Assembly: GCF_003364255.1 (NCBI RefSeq) | Contig: NZ_NXLR01000011.1 | Coordinates: forward strand, 1-64,000 | Source: Helicobacter marmotae | GTDB lineage: Bacteria > Campylobacterota > Campylobacteria > Campylobacterales > Helicobacteraceae | Reading direction: 5' to 3' | Length of the DNA stretch: 64,000 nt | In this document: positions 8,603-18,958 of the stretch, one piece after another | Layout of the letters: the number at the start of each line of letters is the position of its first letter | Numbering within the stretch: position 1 is the first letter of the stretch | Notes under the pieces: generated by a model | The model's database searches: none | What the model saw: the letters and a program-made list of their open reading frames with translations, nothing else | What the model was told of the DNA's origin: nothing | Made by a program: the position numbers and the translations under genes

Positions 8603-9335
8603 AGCCTATAAGATTCTTGCTAAAAAGCATACCCTCTCGCATAAGCAAGCTAAGGCATTGATTGATAAGGGGCTTGTGCATATAGGGGGCAAAAAGCTTA
8701 CATTAGCCCGTGCATATATCCCCTCTGATAGCCATTTTGAAATTTTAGAGATACGCACCCCTCAAGTGCTTTTTTGCAATGATGAGATTCTTGCAGTGGA
8801 TAAACCGGCATTTATAGAATCATATGATTTATGCACATTTTATGAAGGCTGGAATTTGCTCCATAGGCTTGATAGAGAGACAAGTGGTGTGATATTGCTT
8901 ATTAAAGAGAAAAGTGCTTTTGCAAAAAAATGCAAAGAAGCTTTTAAGGAGCAAAAAGTACAGAAAGAATATCGAGCTATTGTGCATGGGCGTATAGTGG
9001 ATTCTATTTCTATAGAGAAGCCCATAAGCACGATTAGGAGGGGATTTGCTAAATCATATATAGATAAAAATGGCTTATATGCTTATACGCAGCTTAATCC
9101 ACTTGCTATTGTGGGTAAAAAGACTTTAGTGCAAGTTTATATCACTACAGGGCGCACACATCAGATACGCGTGCATTGCCAAAGCCTCAAACACCCTATA
9201 TATGGGGATAGAATCTATGGCATACAAGATAGTGCTCCAAGACTTATGCTCCATGCCCATAAGATCGCGCTTTTGGGGTATGAGTTTGTCTCGCCAATTC
9301 CCAAAGAGCTCCAACTTGAGCATTGGGCACAATAG
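8589..9335 (+). CDS. RluA-family RNA pseudouridine synthase
   Basis: The 248-residue protein has an N-terminal S4-like RNA-binding segment (about residues 1-60) and the RluA catalytic motif HRLDRETSGV with the nucleophilic aspartate. It converts uridine to pseudouridine in rRNA or tRNA. The target base is not predictable from sequence. The ATG lies inside the end of waaA, so translation is probably coupled. The same neighbour is seen in related genomes. Confidence 0.85.
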   Translation: MSKDKAYKILAKKHTLSHKQAKALIDKGLVHIGGKKLTLARAYIPSDSHFEILEIRTPQVLFCNDEILAVDKPAFIESYDLCTFYEGWNLLHRLDRETSGVILLIKEKSAFAKKCKEAFKEQKVQKEYRAIVHGRIVDSISIEKPISTIRRGFAKSYIDKNGLYAYTQLNPLAIVGKKTLVQVYITTGRTHQIRVHCQSLKHPIYGDRIYGIQDSAPRLMLHAHKIALLGYEFVSPIPKELQLEHWAQ

Positions 9336-9338
9336 CAA

Positions 9339-9926
9339 ATGCAGTTTTTCTACTCTCATGGATTTCATTCATCGCAAAATTCTCTAAGCTATAAAGGTAT
9401 ATGCGCGGGTTTGAATCTTGCGCCCTTAGAGCTTATATATGAGAATGGCGGAGATTTTAGGACAAATTTGCAAGCTTGCAAAAGCCAACTTATAGAGCAT
9501 AAATTCCGCCCTCCTTTTGGCTTTATAGGGAATTCATTGGGGGCATTTTATCTCTGGCAGCTTATTTTGCACGCCCCAAAGCTTAATATAGCATTGCCTG
9601 AAGTTTTTATACTTTTTAATCCTGTATTTGAGCCACTTAGTCAGCTAAAAAAATATATCAATATGCCTCAAAGTAATAGCACAACGGGGGCTGGATTTAG
9701 CCTTTCTAGGAAAAATTGGCAAAGTTATGCCCATGCCTTGCGCACGCCTATGCCTAGTGCTATCCGCACACTTGTATTTTTAAGCGTAGATGATGAACGC
9801 ATTGATGGGAGTATCTCAGAGGCGTATTGGGGAGAGTATGCGCAAATACGTCATATACAAGGAGGGCATATTATTAGCGATTTTTCAGCACTTTATGCTG
9901 ATGTGCATTCATTTTTAATGGGATAA
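9339..9926 (+). CDS. YqiA/YcfP-type alpha/beta-hydrolase esterase
   Basis: The 195-residue single-domain protein begins FFYSHGFHSS, has the nucleophile elbow GNSLGAF, an acid near SVDDERID and a late GGHII histidine. This matches the small YqiA/YcfP esterase family. The substrate is unknown. The ATG is three bases after the upstream stop and has no clear ribosome site, suggesting coupling. It ends convergently, three bases before the minus-strand gene at 9930. Confidence 0.7.
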   Translation: MQFFYSHGFHSSQNSLSYKGICAGLNLAPLELIYENGGDFRTNLQACKSQLIEHKFRPPFGFIGNSLGAFYLWQLILHAPKLNIALPEVFILFNPVFEPLSQLKKYINMPQSNSTTGAGFSLSRKNWQSYAHALRTPMPSAIRTLVFLSVDDERIDGSISEAYWGEYAQIRHIQGGHIISDFSALYADVHSFLMG

Positions 9927-9929
9927 GTG

Positions 9930-10256
9930 TTAGTGAGTTTTATGGCGAGCACGTTGGGCTTTGCGTTTGGCAAGGAAGAGATGATATTTGGCTTGTTTGA
10001 GAAGTTGTTGCTTGATGTGGGTTTGTGCGGATTTGCTCTTTAGCATATTGGGTGTGAGAGATTGCACAATTTGCAACGATTCTTCAATGATTTCTTCTAG
10101 CTCTTTAAAGTGCCCCACTTCTTGCTCAGATTGGAGAAGTTCAAGCTTTTCTAAAACTTCTTTAGGCATAACCTCGCGTTCAGCTTTTGTGATATGGAGC
10201 AATGGCATAAGCTCTTCTCTATCTTGCTTGGTTAAAATGATTTTATGCTTTGACAT
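9930..10256 (-). CDS. Conserved small coiled-coil protein, unknown function
   Basis: The 108-residue highly charged protein has a strong AAGGA site before the ATG. The middle is Glu-rich and helical (about 25-75) and the C-terminus is Lys/Arg/His-rich, ending AKRKAQRARHKTH, which could contact nucleic acid. There is no signal or membrane segment. I do not recognise a family. It diverges from gltA, with about 200 bp between the start codons. Confidence 0.6.
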   Translation of the reverse strand: MSKHKIILTKQDREELMPLLHITKAEREVMPKEVLEKLELLQSEQEVGHFKELEEIIEESLQIVQSLTPNMLKSKSAQTHIKQQLLKQAKYHLFLAKRKAQRARHKTH

Positions 10257-10399
10257 AAGATGTCCTTAAAGAGTTTTTATAAATTTATATGATGTATGTA
10301 TTATATAAGAAATTTTATAAAGTTTTTATCTCGTTTGAGGGCTTAAATGTATCATTTAGTGCTTTTTGGGGCATTTTTAAGTGAAAATTTAATTTTTTT

Positions 10400-10430
10400 T
10401 TGACTTTTGATAAGACATTTGTGCCATAAT
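10400..10430 (+). promoter_or_regulatory. gltA promoter
   Basis: A T9 run leads into TTGACT (10400-10405). An extended -10 TGCCATAAT (10422-10430) follows, with CATAAT at 10425-10430. The 19-base spacing is long, so the extended -10 probably dominates. It lies 30 bases before ATG 10461. Confidence 0.5.
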
Positions 10431-10460
10431 GCGAGGTATATACTATTTGAAAGAGAAAGT

Positions 10461-11744
10461 ATGGCAACCATTACTCTAACGAACAATGAAACAAAAGAAA
10501 GTTTTGATTTTGATTTAATTGAATGCAAAAGGGGTCCTAAGGCGGTGGATTTTTCTAAGCTTTTTGAACGTACAAATATTTTTTCTTATGATCCGGGTTA
10601 TGGCTCGACAGCGGGGTGTAAATCTACCATTAGCTATATTAATGGCAAAGCAGGCGAGCTTCTTTATAAGGGTATTCCTATAGCGGATCTTGTGGATAAA
10701 TATCACTTTACAGATGTATGTAAATTGCTCATTACAGGCAAGGCTCCAAATAATGATACAGAATCTAAAGAGTTTGAAATAGAGCTTATGCACAGGAGTT
10801 TTCTGCCTGAGGGGCTTATCAATATTTTTAAAGCATTTCCTGATACAGCACATCCTATGGCAAATCTCTCTGCTGCACTCTCTGCGCTCTCAACATTTCA
10901 CTTCCACCATATAGATATGTCTAATGAAGAAGAGCGCCAAGTAATGGCTAAGCGCGCTATAGCTAAAATCACTACACTTGTGGCTTTTGCTTATCGCCAT
11001 TCTTTAGGGATACCTTATATTTACCCCGATGTGGAGCGAGGGTATATTGAGAATTTCCTCTATATGCTTCGTGCGTATCCGGGGGGTAAGATGAAGCAGA
11101 CTATAAAAGGTGCGGTTGAGATTACACCTTTAGAAGTAGAGGCACTTGATAAGATCTTTATACTCCATGCAGATCATGGGCAAAATGCTTCTACGACTAC
11201 CGTTCGCAATGTAGCTTCTACAGGAGCGCATCCTTATGCGGCATTGAGTGCGGGGATTAACGCTCTGTGGGGTGCTGCACATGGAGGTGCGAATGAAAAG
11301 GTGCTTGATATGCTTAATGAAATTGGCGATGCAAAGAATGTTGATAAATTTATTGCTAAAGCCAAAGATAAAAATGACCCATTTAGACTTATGGGCTTTG
11401 GACATCGTGTATATAAAAATTATGACCCGCGCGCGAAGATTCTTAAAAAGCTTAAAGATGATTTAGACGCTAAGGGGATTAAAATGGATTCCCGCTTAAG
11501 CGACTTAGCGCATAAAGTCGAGGAAGTTGCCTTGCATGATAGCTATTTTGTTGAGAGAAATCTCTATCCGAATGTGGATTTTTATTCTGGTATTATCCTC
11601 TCTGCCCTTAAAATCCCTGTATCGCTCTTTACGCCTATTTTTGTTATTGGACGTATGCCCGGTTGGTGTGCGCAGCTTTTAGAGCATGTGAAAGACCCAA
11701 CTACAAGGATTACTCGCCCACGTCAAGTGTATATAGGAGACTAA
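10461..11744 (+). CDS. gltA: Citrate synthase
   Basis: Condenses acetyl-CoA and oxaloacetate at the entry of the TCA cycle. Starting from ATG 10461 the protein has 427 residues, the usual length of type II (hexameric) citrate synthase. An upstream in-frame start at 10407 would overlap the promoter and was rejected. Visible family features are [39 protein letters not shown] and the late PGWCAQ. A short inverted repeat begins at the stop codon. Confidence 0.95.
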   Translation: MATITLTNNETKESFDFDLIECKRGPKAVDFSKLFERTNIFSYDPGYGSTAGCKSTISYINGKAGELLYKGIPIADLVDKYHFTDVCKLLITGKAPNNDTESKEFEIELMHRSFLPEGLINIFKAFPDTAHPMANLSAALSALSTFHFHHIDMSNEEERQVMAKRAIAKITTLVAFAYRHSLGIPYIYPDVERGYIENFLYMLRAYPGGKMKQTIKGAVEITPLEVEALDKIFILHADHGQNASTTTVRNVASTGAHPYAALSAGINALWGAAHGGANEKVLDMLNEIGDAKNVDKFIAKAKDKNDPFRLMGFGHRVYKNYDPRAKILKKLKDDLDAKGIKMDSRLSDLAHKVEEVALHDSYFVERNLYPNVDFYSGIILSALKIPVSLFTPIFVIGRMPGWCAQLLEHVKDPTTRITRPRQVYIGD

Positions 11745-11792
11745 CTCAAGTGCATTTAAGTTAGCTTGAGTATAATGGCGATTTTTTATTTT
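11744..11792 (+). terminator. Inverted repeat after gltA overlapping the rplY promoter
   Basis: ACTCAAG (11744-11750) pairs with CTTGAGT (11765-11771) and a T6 run follows about 12 bases later. The right arm overlaps a consensus -10 TATAAT (11771-11776) about 35 bases before the rplY ATG. It may be a weak terminator or simply part of the promoter. Confidence 0.35.
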
Positions 11793-11809
11793 AAGCATAA
11801 AGGATAGGA

Positions 11810-12346
11810 ATGTTAGAAGGACAAATTAGAGAGAGTATTTCTAAATCTCAGGCAAAAGCTTTGAGGAATGATGGTTATCTAATTGCAAACATTTATGGTA
11901 AAGGGCAGGAGAATATCCACTGCGCCTTTAAGCTGAATGACTTCATTAAGGCTATCAAACATAAAAATACCTTAATCTTCCCGGTTAAAGTTGGTGGGAA
12001 GACTTTAGATGTGGTGATTCAGGAGTATCAAAAAGACCCTGTGACAAATACTATCATTCATGTTGATTTGCTTTTAGCCCAAAGAGGCATAGTAAGCAAA
12101 TATAAAGTACCTGTGAGTGTCAAGGGTAGTGCGAAAGGCTTAAAAAATAAAGGTGTGCTTTTTGTCTCTACAAAGCGCATTAGTGTCAAATGCACTCCAG
12201 AGAATCTCCCTAATACGTATGAACTTGATGTGAGTGATCTAGATGTGGGGGATTCTATTTTAGTGCGTGATTTACCACAAATTGATGGCGTGAGTATTAT
12301 AAATCGCCCATCTGTAGCGGTAGTTGGGGTAATTAAAGCGAAATAA
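11810..12346 (+). CDS. rplY: 50S ribosomal protein L25, Ctc form
   Basis: The 178-residue protein has the L25 5S-rRNA-binding domain (about 1-90) followed by the CTC-type beta domain, the long form common outside enterobacteria. AAGGATAGGA precedes the ATG. It overlaps the pth start by one base (TAATG), a classic coupled pair, and the rplY-pth-LptFG order is the same in H. pylori. Confidence 0.95.
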   Translation: MLEGQIRESISKSQAKALRNDGYLIANIYGKGQENIHCAFKLNDFIKAIKHKNTLIFPVKVGGKTLDVVIQEYQKDPVTNTIIHVDLLLAQRGIVSKYKVPVSVKGSAKGLKNKGVLFVSTKRISVKCTPENLPNTYELDVSDLDVGDSILVRDLPQIDGVSIINRPSVAVVGVIKAK

Positions 12347-13005
12347 TGTCTTGCCTTCTTGTTGTGGGGCTTGGCAATCCCGGTTTGAAATACCAAAATA
12401 CTCGGCATAATGCGGGCTTTATCGCACTTGATTTTCTATCAGAGAGCCTAAACTTTCATTGGTGTTTTGAGAGTAAGTTTCAAGCAGAGGTTGGCACATT
12501 GCAAGTGCATTCCCATAAGGTATTCTTCCTTAAGCCACATACTTTTATGAATCGCTCTGGTGAGAGTATAGCCCCTTTTGTGCGTTATTTTGATGTGGCT
12601 CATACATTGGTGATACATGATGAGCTTGATATTGCATTGGGTGATATACGTTTTAAATATGGTGGTTCAAGCGGTGGGCATAATGGCTTAAAGTCTATTG
12701 ATAAAGCTATTGGGTCGCAGTATTTGCGCTTGCGTTTAGGCATAGGTAGGAATCCAAATGAAGATGTTGTGCATTATGTATTAAGTGATTTTAGCAAGCA
12801 AGAGAGAGAATGCCTCATGGAGAGAATGCCTCTTATACAATCTTCTATCCAATATTTTTGCCAATACTTTTGTGCAGCATTTGATCAAAGCCCCCAAGAG
12901 CTACTTGCATACTTGCAAAATCACTTTAGCTTTAAGACAAAATCTCAAATGACTTTACATTCTCGACATTCTCAAGCAAACAATACCTCTAAGGAGCCTA
13001 AATGA
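12346..13005 (+). CDS. pth: Peptidyl-tRNA hydrolase
   Basis: Releases peptides from prematurely dropped peptidyl-tRNA. Motifs visible in the 219-residue protein are VGLGNPGLKYQNTRHNAGF with the catalytic His, KPHTFMNRSG, HDELDI and GGHNGLKSI. A tail of about 25 residues rich in Ser/His/Lys extends beyond the usual core. Start and stop overlap both neighbours. Confidence 0.95.
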   Translation: MSCLLVVGLGNPGLKYQNTRHNAGFIALDFLSESLNFHWCFESKFQAEVGTLQVHSHKVFFLKPHTFMNRSGESIAPFVRYFDVAHTLVIHDELDIALGDIRFKYGGSSGGHNGLKSIDKAIGSQYLRLRLGIGRNPNEDVVHYVLSDFSKQERECLMERMPLIQSSIQYFCQYFCAAFDQSPQELLAYLQNHFSFKTKSQMTLHSRHSQANNTSKEPK

Positions 13006-14081
13006 GGGCTTTCAGGTTTATAGGATTTTACTACCTTAAGTATTTTCTTATTGTGTTTTTGGCTTTGGAGGGGTTTTTTCTTGCTATTGATACATTAAAA
13101 TATGTTGATGATTTGCCAGATTCTGCTAATTTGCTTATTTTGTTTTTGTTTTATGATGGGATTTTCGCCTTAAGTTATACTCTGCCTATTTCTCTTGTGC
13201 TTTGCTCGATTTTGTTTTATATGGCTTTTCTTAAAAGTTCGCAACTTACCGCGCTTATGGCTTTAGGGTATTCTAAGAGGCAGATTCTCTATCCATTACT
13301 TTTGATTTCAAGTCTTTTTACGCTAGGTCTTATTGCGCTAAGCTCTACATCTTTTGCTTATGCGCAAGAATATGCAGAGAGTATTATCTATCAAAATACA
13401 CAAAATGTGCGAGAAAATCTGCTTTTAAAAAGCGATAATCAATACATCTTTTTACGCACACTTTATCCCTTGCTTAATGGTGAGGCAAGGGCAGAGGGTA
13501 TTAAGATTTTTACGCTCAATGATGAGCATAAGCTCGTAGGATACCATGAAGCACAAGAAGCATTTTTTGAAAACAATGCGTGGATTCTTAAAGACGCTAA
13601 AAGTGTGGAGATTGCTCCTATATTGGCATTAGGAGAGAGTGTTTTAAAGATGAGGGTAAATAAAGAAATAGAGACATTAAGGGGGTTTAGCTCTAAGGTG
13701 CTTGAGACCATTGCTCAAGACAAACCCACAGCCTCAGTTATTGATGCCCTAAATTCACTTCGTATTGCCTATAAACAAGGGGTGAGCTCGCATAAAATAC
13801 GAGGAATCCTCTATGGCTTATTGATTGTGCCATTTTTTGTCCCTCTTTGTATAGCCATTGTTGCTTATTATATCCCCTCTCTGCCTCGTTATGGGAATCT
13901 TGCGCTTATTAGCTTTGTCTCCATTGTGGCTGCTTTAGCTATTTGGGGCTTGTTTTTCTCTCTCTCCCAATTAAGCGTAGCAGGGCTTATATACCCCGAA
14001 ATAGGTTTGCTCCTCCCTATGGGTATATTATTTATTATATTTTTGTGGCATATTGGTCGCTTAAATCAAAAATTTTCATAA
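13002..14081 (+). CDS. LptF/LptG-family permease of the LPS export complex
   Basis: The 359-residue inner membrane protein has two clusters of about three transmembrane helices (roughly 10-120 and 265-350) around a periplasmic beta-jellyroll domain, the YjgP/YjgQ (LptF/G) fold. With LptB and LptC such proteins extract LPS from the inner membrane. A second family member is encoded at 26123-27142, so both partners of the usual heterodimer lie in this window. By eye I cannot assign F versus G. It overlaps pth by four bases. Confidence 0.85.
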   Translation: MRAFRFIGFYYLKYFLIVFLALEGFFLAIDTLKYVDDLPDSANLLILFLFYDGIFALSYTLPISLVLCSILFYMAFLKSSQLTALMALGYSKRQILYPLLLISSLFTLGLIALSSTSFAYAQEYAESIIYQNTQNVRENLLLKSDNQYIFLRTLYPLLNGEARAEGIKIFTLNDEHKLVGYHEAQEAFFENNAWILKDAKSVEIAPILALGESVLKMRVNKEIETLRGFSSKVLETIAQDKPTASVIDALNSLRIAYKQGVSSHKIRGILYGLLIVPFFVPLCIAIVAYYIPSLPRYGNLALISFVSIVAALAIWGLFFSLSQLSVAGLIYPEIGLLLPMGILFIIFLWHIGRLNQKFS

Positions 14082-14157
14082 AAGTAGAGAAAGTTTAAAG
14101 TAAAACTAACAAAAAACAAGGCATAATCCTTGCACTTCATAACTTCAAGGGGTTAGC

Positions 14158-14838
14158 ATGGATGATAGAGTTTTTACTTTTGCAGGCTTGATTAATAGCG
14201 ACCACGATTTTATTATCGGCTTTCATACACTGCTTGTAGCATTGATTATCCTTATTTTTGCACGTTATGCTACGCACAAAATGCAAGTTGTGCCCGGTGG
14301 CATACAAAATGTATTTGAGTATATTATTTCGGGGATTATTACTTTTGCAAAAGACATTGTGGGTGAAGAAGTAGCACGTAAGTACTTCCCGCTTGCAGCT
14401 ACTATTGCGTTTTTAGTGTTTTTTGGTAATGCCATTGGTATCATTCCGGGCTTTGAATCTCCCACTTCAAGCTGGAGCTTTACATTGGTTTTGGCTTTGG
14501 TTGTGTTTTTTTACTATCACTTTGAGGGTATCCGTACTCAAGGCGTGTTAAAATACTTTAAGCACTTTATGGGTCCTGTATGGTGGCTTGCTCCGCTTAT
14601 GTTCCCTGTGGAGATCATCTCTCATCTCTCACGCATTATTTCCCTCTCTTTCCGTTTGTTTGGAAATATCAAGGGTGATGATATGTTCTTGCTTGTTATG
14701 CTTATGCTCGCTCCTTGGGTTGTGCCTGTAGCGCCATTTGCTATCCTTACTTTTATGGCTTTACTTCAAGCATTTGTTTTTATGATTCTTACTTATGTTT
14801 ATATTCACGGCGCAGTAGTCGTGGATGAAGACCACTAA
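14158..14838 (+). CDS. atpB: F0F1 ATP synthase subunit a
   Basis: The 226-residue membrane subunit forms the proton half-channels next to the c-ring. The C-terminal helices include [14 protein letters not shown] with the essential arginine and the [14 protein letters not shown] helix. As is common in Campylobacterota it lies apart from the main atp operon. AAGGGG precedes the ATG, and a CATAAT at about 14121-14126 may be its -10. Confidence 0.95.
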   Translation: MDDRVFTFAGLINSDHDFIIGFHTLLVALIILIFARYATHKMQVVPGGIQNVFEYIISGIITFAKDIVGEEVARKYFPLAATIAFLVFFGNAIGIIPGFESPTSSWSFTLVLALVVFFYYHFEGIRTQGVLKYFKHFMGPVWWLAPLMFPVEIISHLSRIISLSFRLFGNIKGDDMFLLVMLMLAPWVVPVAPFAILTFMALLQAFVFMILTYVYIHGAVVVDEDH

Positions 14839-15385
14839 TTTTACTTCCCTTTTGATTACACCCTCCATAGATAGGGTGTATATTCACGCACTCGCTTTAG
14901 CCATCCCTCGATTCAATATAGATTGGATTATGTATCGCTATGAAAATGAGCAATACATTAGACTTTTTTTAGATACGCTTTCCCCCTTTGGTAAAAAGCT
15001 TTTACTTAATATTCCATTCACAAGCCCCCAACAAGCCCTTAGGCTATCTTGTGAATTTGGCGGTGTGCATTTAAAGTCTCATCTTTTGGATTATATTGCT
15101 CCACTAAAGACAATGATAAAGCAAGATAAAATCATAGGCTATAGTGCCCATAGTGTAGAAGAGTTAATGTATGCCTTGCATTTGGGGGCACATTATTGCA
15201 CATTAAGCCCCATATTTCCCACGTCCAATAAAGGCGCACCTTTAGGCTTAGAAGTCTTCGAGCATATCCCTTGCCATTTGCGTCAAAGAGTCATCGCTCT
15301 TGGAGGTATCACCCCCTCACACACAGAGGTTTTAAGGGCATTAGGGCTAGGAGGTTTTGCGGGTATAAGTTGCTTTCAGCCTTAG
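14825..15385 (+). CDS. Thiamine-phosphate synthase/TenI-like protein
   Basis: The 186-residue TIM-barrel protein resembles the ThiE/TenI family: [17 protein letters not shown], the [19 protein letters not shown] phosphate region and a late ALGGI. True ThiE usually has a GVHLGQ motif and a longer N-terminus, so a TenI-like thiazole-tautomerase role, or an altered ThiE, is possible. The start overlaps atpB by 14 bp. It ends two bases from the convergent mqnD. Confidence 0.6.
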   Translation: MKTTNFTSLLITPSIDRVYIHALALAIPRFNIDWIMYRYENEQYIRLFLDTLSPFGKKLLLNIPFTSPQQALRLSCEFGGVHLKSHLLDYIAPLKTMIKQDKIIGYSAHSVEELMYALHLGAHYCTLSPIFPTSNKGAPLGLEVFEHIPCHLRQRVIALGGITPSHTEVLRALGLGGFAGISCFQP

Positions 15386-15386
15386 G

Positions 15387-16244
15387 TTAGGAGAATCTTA
15401 GCTGTGCATATTCAGTGGGGATAAGATAATCTTGTGCCTTTATCTTTTGCCTATAATATCCTGCATTATAGCCTAGTGCAAAAAGCCTATTGAGCGCCTC
15501 TAGCTCCTTATCGTTCATAGATATAGAATCTACATTGGCATAGAGTGTGAGATAGGTATCAAGCTGTTTGGCATCTACGCGGATAATGCCGCGCTCAAGG
15601 AGCATTTGACTCAGTATGTGTTTATTTTCTACAGCAAGTTGGACAGCTTTTGTGAGCAGATTTTCACATTCTATTGCTTGAGTGAGGGGTAATGAGCGCC
15701 GCAAAGCCATACCCCCAAGTGGCAAGGGAAGCCCTCCCCCGCTTAATTCTTGCCATATATCCCATAATTCAGCCTCCACACAGAGACTATCATCAAAATC
15801 TAAAATAGACTCATGTATCAGCACGCCCGCATCTACCTCTCCATTCAGCACAGATTCTTCTATTTGCAAGAAGTTTTTATACACAATGCGTGCGTTGGGA
15901 TAAGCTATGCGAAAGATCATAGCATTGGTTGTATGCTCCCCACTCAGGGCGACTTTGAAATGTTTTTTAAGGAGAGTATTTTTCTTTTTAATAAGCTTTG
16001 GTCCATAGCCATTGCCAAAGCTTACACCCGTGCGTAAAAGCGCATAGTCTTGGGCGATGAGCGGATAGAGGGCAAAAGAAATAGCACTAATATCATATAT
16101 GCCCTTTAGTGTTGCAAGATTAAGCGTTTGTATATCTTCAGCGGTATTAGAGAAGCGAAGATTTGTAGAATCTACCCACCCAAAAACAATAGCATAATAC
16201 ATAAATAAATCATCAGCATCGGGGCTATGGGCAAGTTTTATCAT
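15387..16244 (-). CDS. mqnD: 1,4-dihydroxy-6-naphthoate synthase (futalosine menaquinone pathway)
   Basis: The 285-residue periplasmic-binding-fold enzyme converts cyclic de-hypoxanthine futalosine to 1,4-dihydroxy-6-naphthoate. The diagnostic start LAHSPDADDLFMYYA is present, with an SFGNGYGP loop and GEHTTNAM. Helicobacter and Campylobacter make menaquinone by this route rather than the MenFDHCEB route. AAGGAGAG precedes the ATG. It stands alone on the minus strand between atpB/thiE-like and recA. Confidence 0.9.
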   Translation of the reverse strand: MIKLAHSPDADDLFMYYAIVFGWVDSTNLRFSNTAEDIQTLNLATLKGIYDISAISFALYPLIAQDYALLRTGVSFGNGYGPKLIKKKNTLLKKHFKVALSGEHTTNAMIFRIAYPNARIVYKNFLQIEESVLNGEVDAGVLIHESILDFDDSLCVEAELWDIWQELSGGGLPLPLGGMALRRSLPLTQAIECENLLTKAVQLAVENKHILSQMLLERGIIRVDAKQLDTYLTLYANVDSISMNDKELEALNRLFALGYNAGYYRQKIKAQDYLIPTEYAQLRFS

Positions 16245-16347
16245 TATCTCTCCTTGTGGTTTTGTATAAAATTATAAGGTTAATTTAGTCAAGTTTGGAT
16301 AAAATCCACTATTTTTACCCCCTCACTGGGTTTAAGAAAGGATAGTA

Positions 16348-17385
16348 ATGATAGATGAAAAGAAGCAAAAAGCCATAGAATTAGCCTTAAAGCAAATTGA
16401 CAAGGCATTTGGCAAGGGTGCCTTAGTGCGCTTAGGCGATAAACAAGTTGAGAAAATTGATAGTATATCAACAGGCTCACTCGGGCTTGATATGGCTCTT
16501 GGTATTGGCGGCGTGCCTAAGGGGAGGATTATTGAAATCTATGGTCCAGAATCAAGTGGGAAAACAACCCTTAGTCTTCAAGTAGTAGCAGAATGCCAAA
16601 GGCAAGGCGGAGTTTGTGCTTTTATCGATGCTGAGCATGCCCTTGATGTATATTATGCAAAACGTTTGGGTGTAGATACGGAGAATCTGCTTGTCTCCCA
16701 GCCTGATACAGGTGAGCAGGCATTGGAAATTTTAGAGACACTTACACGAAGTGGAGCAGTGGATTTGATTGTGATAGATTCTGTGGCTGCCCTTACGCCA
16801 AAGGCTGAAATTGAGGGAGATATGGGAGAGCAGCATGTAGGGTTGCAAGCGCGGCTTATGAGCCATGCTTTGCGCAAGATTACAGGTGTGCTTCATAAGA
16901 TGAATGCCACATTGATTTTTATTAATCAAATTCGTATGAAAATTGGCACAATGGGTTATGGTAGCCCAGAAACCACCACAGGCGGTAATGCACTGAAATT
17001 TTATGCGAGTGTGCGTATAGATGTAAGGAGAATAGCGACCTTAAAGCAAAATGACCAGCAAATTGGAAACCGCACAAAGGCAAAGGTTGTGAAAAACAAA
17101 GTTGCCCCGCCATTCCGTGAAGCGGAGTTTGATATTATGTTTGGCGAGGGTATTAGTAAAGAGGGCGAGATTATCGATTATGGCATAAAGCTTGATATTA
17201 TCGATAAAAGTGGTGCATGGCTTAGCTATAACGATAAAAAGCTTGGGCAGGGACGTGAGAATGCAAAGGTATTGCTTAAAGAAGATAAGGCTTTAGCAGA
17301 TGAAATCACTGCAAAGATTAAAGAGCAAATAGGCGCACAAGATGAAATCTTGCCATTGCCTAGCGAGCCAGAATCTGAAGCATAA
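16348..17385 (+). CDS. recA: Recombinase RecA
   Basis: The 345-residue ATP-dependent strand-exchange protein shows the Walker A motif GPESSGKTT, the IDAEHALD segment, the Walker B-like [10 protein letters not shown] and loop L2 around [24 protein letters not shown] precedes the ATG. A TAAAAT stretch at 16300-16305 may be the -10. It begins the recA-eno-ftsB-like-AMIN-aroK order seen in H. pylori HP0153-HP0157. No SOS box was seen, in keeping with the absence of LexA in this group. Confidence 0.97.
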   Translation: MIDEKKQKAIELALKQIDKAFGKGALVRLGDKQVEKIDSISTGSLGLDMALGIGGVPKGRIIEIYGPESSGKTTLSLQVVAECQRQGGVCAFIDAEHALDVYYAKRLGVDTENLLVSQPDTGEQALEILETLTRSGAVDLIVIDSVAALTPKAEIEGDMGEQHVGLQARLMSHALRKITGVLHKMNATLIFINQIRMKIGTMGYGSPETTTGGNALKFYASVRIDVRRIATLKQNDQQIGNRTKAKVVKNKVAPPFREAEFDIMFGEGISKEGEIIDYGIKLDIIDKSGAWLSYNDKKLGQGRENAKVLLKEDKALADEITAKIKEQIGAQDEILPLPSEPESEA

Positions 17386-17399
17386 ACAAAGGAGATAAA

Positions 17400-18677
17400 A
17401 TGGTGTATATTGAATCAATTGATGCACAAGAAGTGTTGGATAGTCGTGGAAATCCTACTATTAGGGCAATGGTAAGATTAAGCGATGGCACAAGGGCGGG
17501 GGCTATAGTGCCAAGTGGTGCAAGCACGGGTAAAAGAGAAGCCCTAGAGCTACGTGATGGGGATAAAGAGCGCTATTTGGGTAAGGGCGTATTAAAGGCT
17601 TGTGGGAATATTAAAACAGAAATTGCCACACATCTTAATGGCGTATCCCCTTATGATCAAAGCAAAATTGATTTGATTCTCAAAAAAATAGACGGCACAG
17701 AGAATTATTCAGAGCTTGGGGCAAATGCCATTTTAGGCGTGAGTATGGCGATTGCAAGGGCAAGCGCACAATCTTTGCATTTGCCCCTTTATCGCTATTT
17801 AGGCGGGAGTAATGCGCTTGTTATCCCAACGCCTATGTTAAATATCATTAATGGCGGCAGCCATGCTGATAACACGGTAGATTTCCAAGAATATATGATT
17901 ATGCCCTTAGGCTTTGATACTTTTGCAGAAAGTCTGCGTGCTTCTGCTGAAGTCTATCATCATTTAAGAGCTATTCTTAAAGAAAGTGGGCATATTACAA
18001 GTATTGGTGATGAGGGAGGGTTCGCCCCAAATCTTAAAAGCAATGAAGAGCCTATCGAGCTTATCCTTAAAGCCATTGAAAAAGCGGGTTATAAGCCACT
18101 TGATGAAATTGCCATTGCCCTTGATGTAGCAAGTAGTGAGCTTGTAGGTAAAGATGGGAAATATCATTTGCAAGGCGAGGGCAAGGTGCTTGATAGCGCG
18201 GGTATGATTGAATATTATGAGAATCTTGTCGCAAAATATCCTATTGTTTCTATTGAAGATGGCTTGAGCGAAGATGATTGGGATGGCTGGAAAGCCCTTA
18301 CTCAAAAGCTTGGAGGGAAAATTCAATTAGTGGGCGATGATTTGTTTGTAACCAATAAAAAAATCTTGCAAGAGGGTATTGATAAAAATGTCGCTAATGC
18401 GATTTTGATTAAACCTAATCAAATTGGCAGTGTGAGTGAGACAATGCAAAGTGTGCGCTTAGCCCAACGCAATAATTACAAATGTATTATGAGTCATAGA
18501 AGCGGAGAGAGTGAAGATACCTTTATTGCGGATTTTGCCGTAGCTCTCAATACATGTGAGATTAAGACAGGCTCTACTGCGCGAAGTGAGCGAATCGCAA
18601 AATACAATCGCTTGCTTGAGATTGAACGCGAAGTGAGCGATACAGAATACATAGGCAAAACACTCTTTAAAAAATAG
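17400..18677 (+). CDS. eno: Enolase
   Basis: Interconverts 2-phosphoglycerate and phosphoenolpyruvate. The 425-residue protein contains [15 protein letters not shown], the GDEGGFAPN catalytic loop, the [11 protein letters not shown] metal site and the signature [13 protein letters not shown] with [16 protein letters not shown] precedes the ATG. It is cotranscribed with recA, 14 bp upstream. Confidence 0.97.
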   Translation: MVYIESIDAQEVLDSRGNPTIRAMVRLSDGTRAGAIVPSGASTGKREALELRDGDKERYLGKGVLKACGNIKTEIATHLNGVSPYDQSKIDLILKKIDGTENYSELGANAILGVSMAIARASAQSLHLPLYRYLGGSNALVIPTPMLNIINGGSHADNTVDFQEYMIMPLGFDTFAESLRASAEVYHHLRAILKESGHITSIGDEGGFAPNLKSNEEPIELILKAIEKAGYKPLDEIAIALDVASSELVGKDGKYHLQGEGKVLDSAGMIEYYENLVAKYPIVSIEDGLSEDDWDGWKALTQKLGGKIQLVGDDLFVTNKKILQEGIDKNVANAILIKPNQIGSVSETMQSVRLAQRNNYKCIMSHRSGESEDTFIADFAVALNTCEIKTGSTARSERIAKYNRLLEIEREVSDTEYIGKTLFKK

Positions 18678-18685
18678 GCATAAAA

Positions 18686-18958
18686 ATGCTTGAGCACAAC
18701 CAAGAATTATTTGATAAACCCTCAAAATTATGGCGCTTACTTTATGTGAATCGCGTTTGGTTTGCTATTTTTGGCATTATTGTAGCAAGCGGACTTTATA
18801 TAGGTTATCTCCTTTTTGGGAGTAATTCTGTGGAAGTACTCTTGCAATTAAGGGCACAAAAAATGCGTTTAATACAAAATGCGCAGATGATAGAAGAGCA
18901 AAATGCTCGTTTGCAAAGGCGGATTTTTGAGCTAAATGGAGTAAATTTTGAAAAATAG
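18686..18958 (+). CDS. FtsB/DivIC-like small membrane coiled-coil protein
   Basis: The 90-residue protein has one transmembrane helix (about 28-47) followed by a coiled coil (about 52-85) rich in Gln/Leu/Arg, the layout of septum-formation FtsB/DivIC proteins. It occupies the place of H. pylori HP0155. Function in division is inferred from architecture. It overlaps the next gene by 11 bp. Confidence 0.7.
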   Translation: MLEHNQELFDKPSKLWRLLYVNRVWFAIFGIIVASGLYIGYLLFGSNSVEVLLQLRAQKMRLIQNAQMIEEQNARLQRRIFELNGVNFEK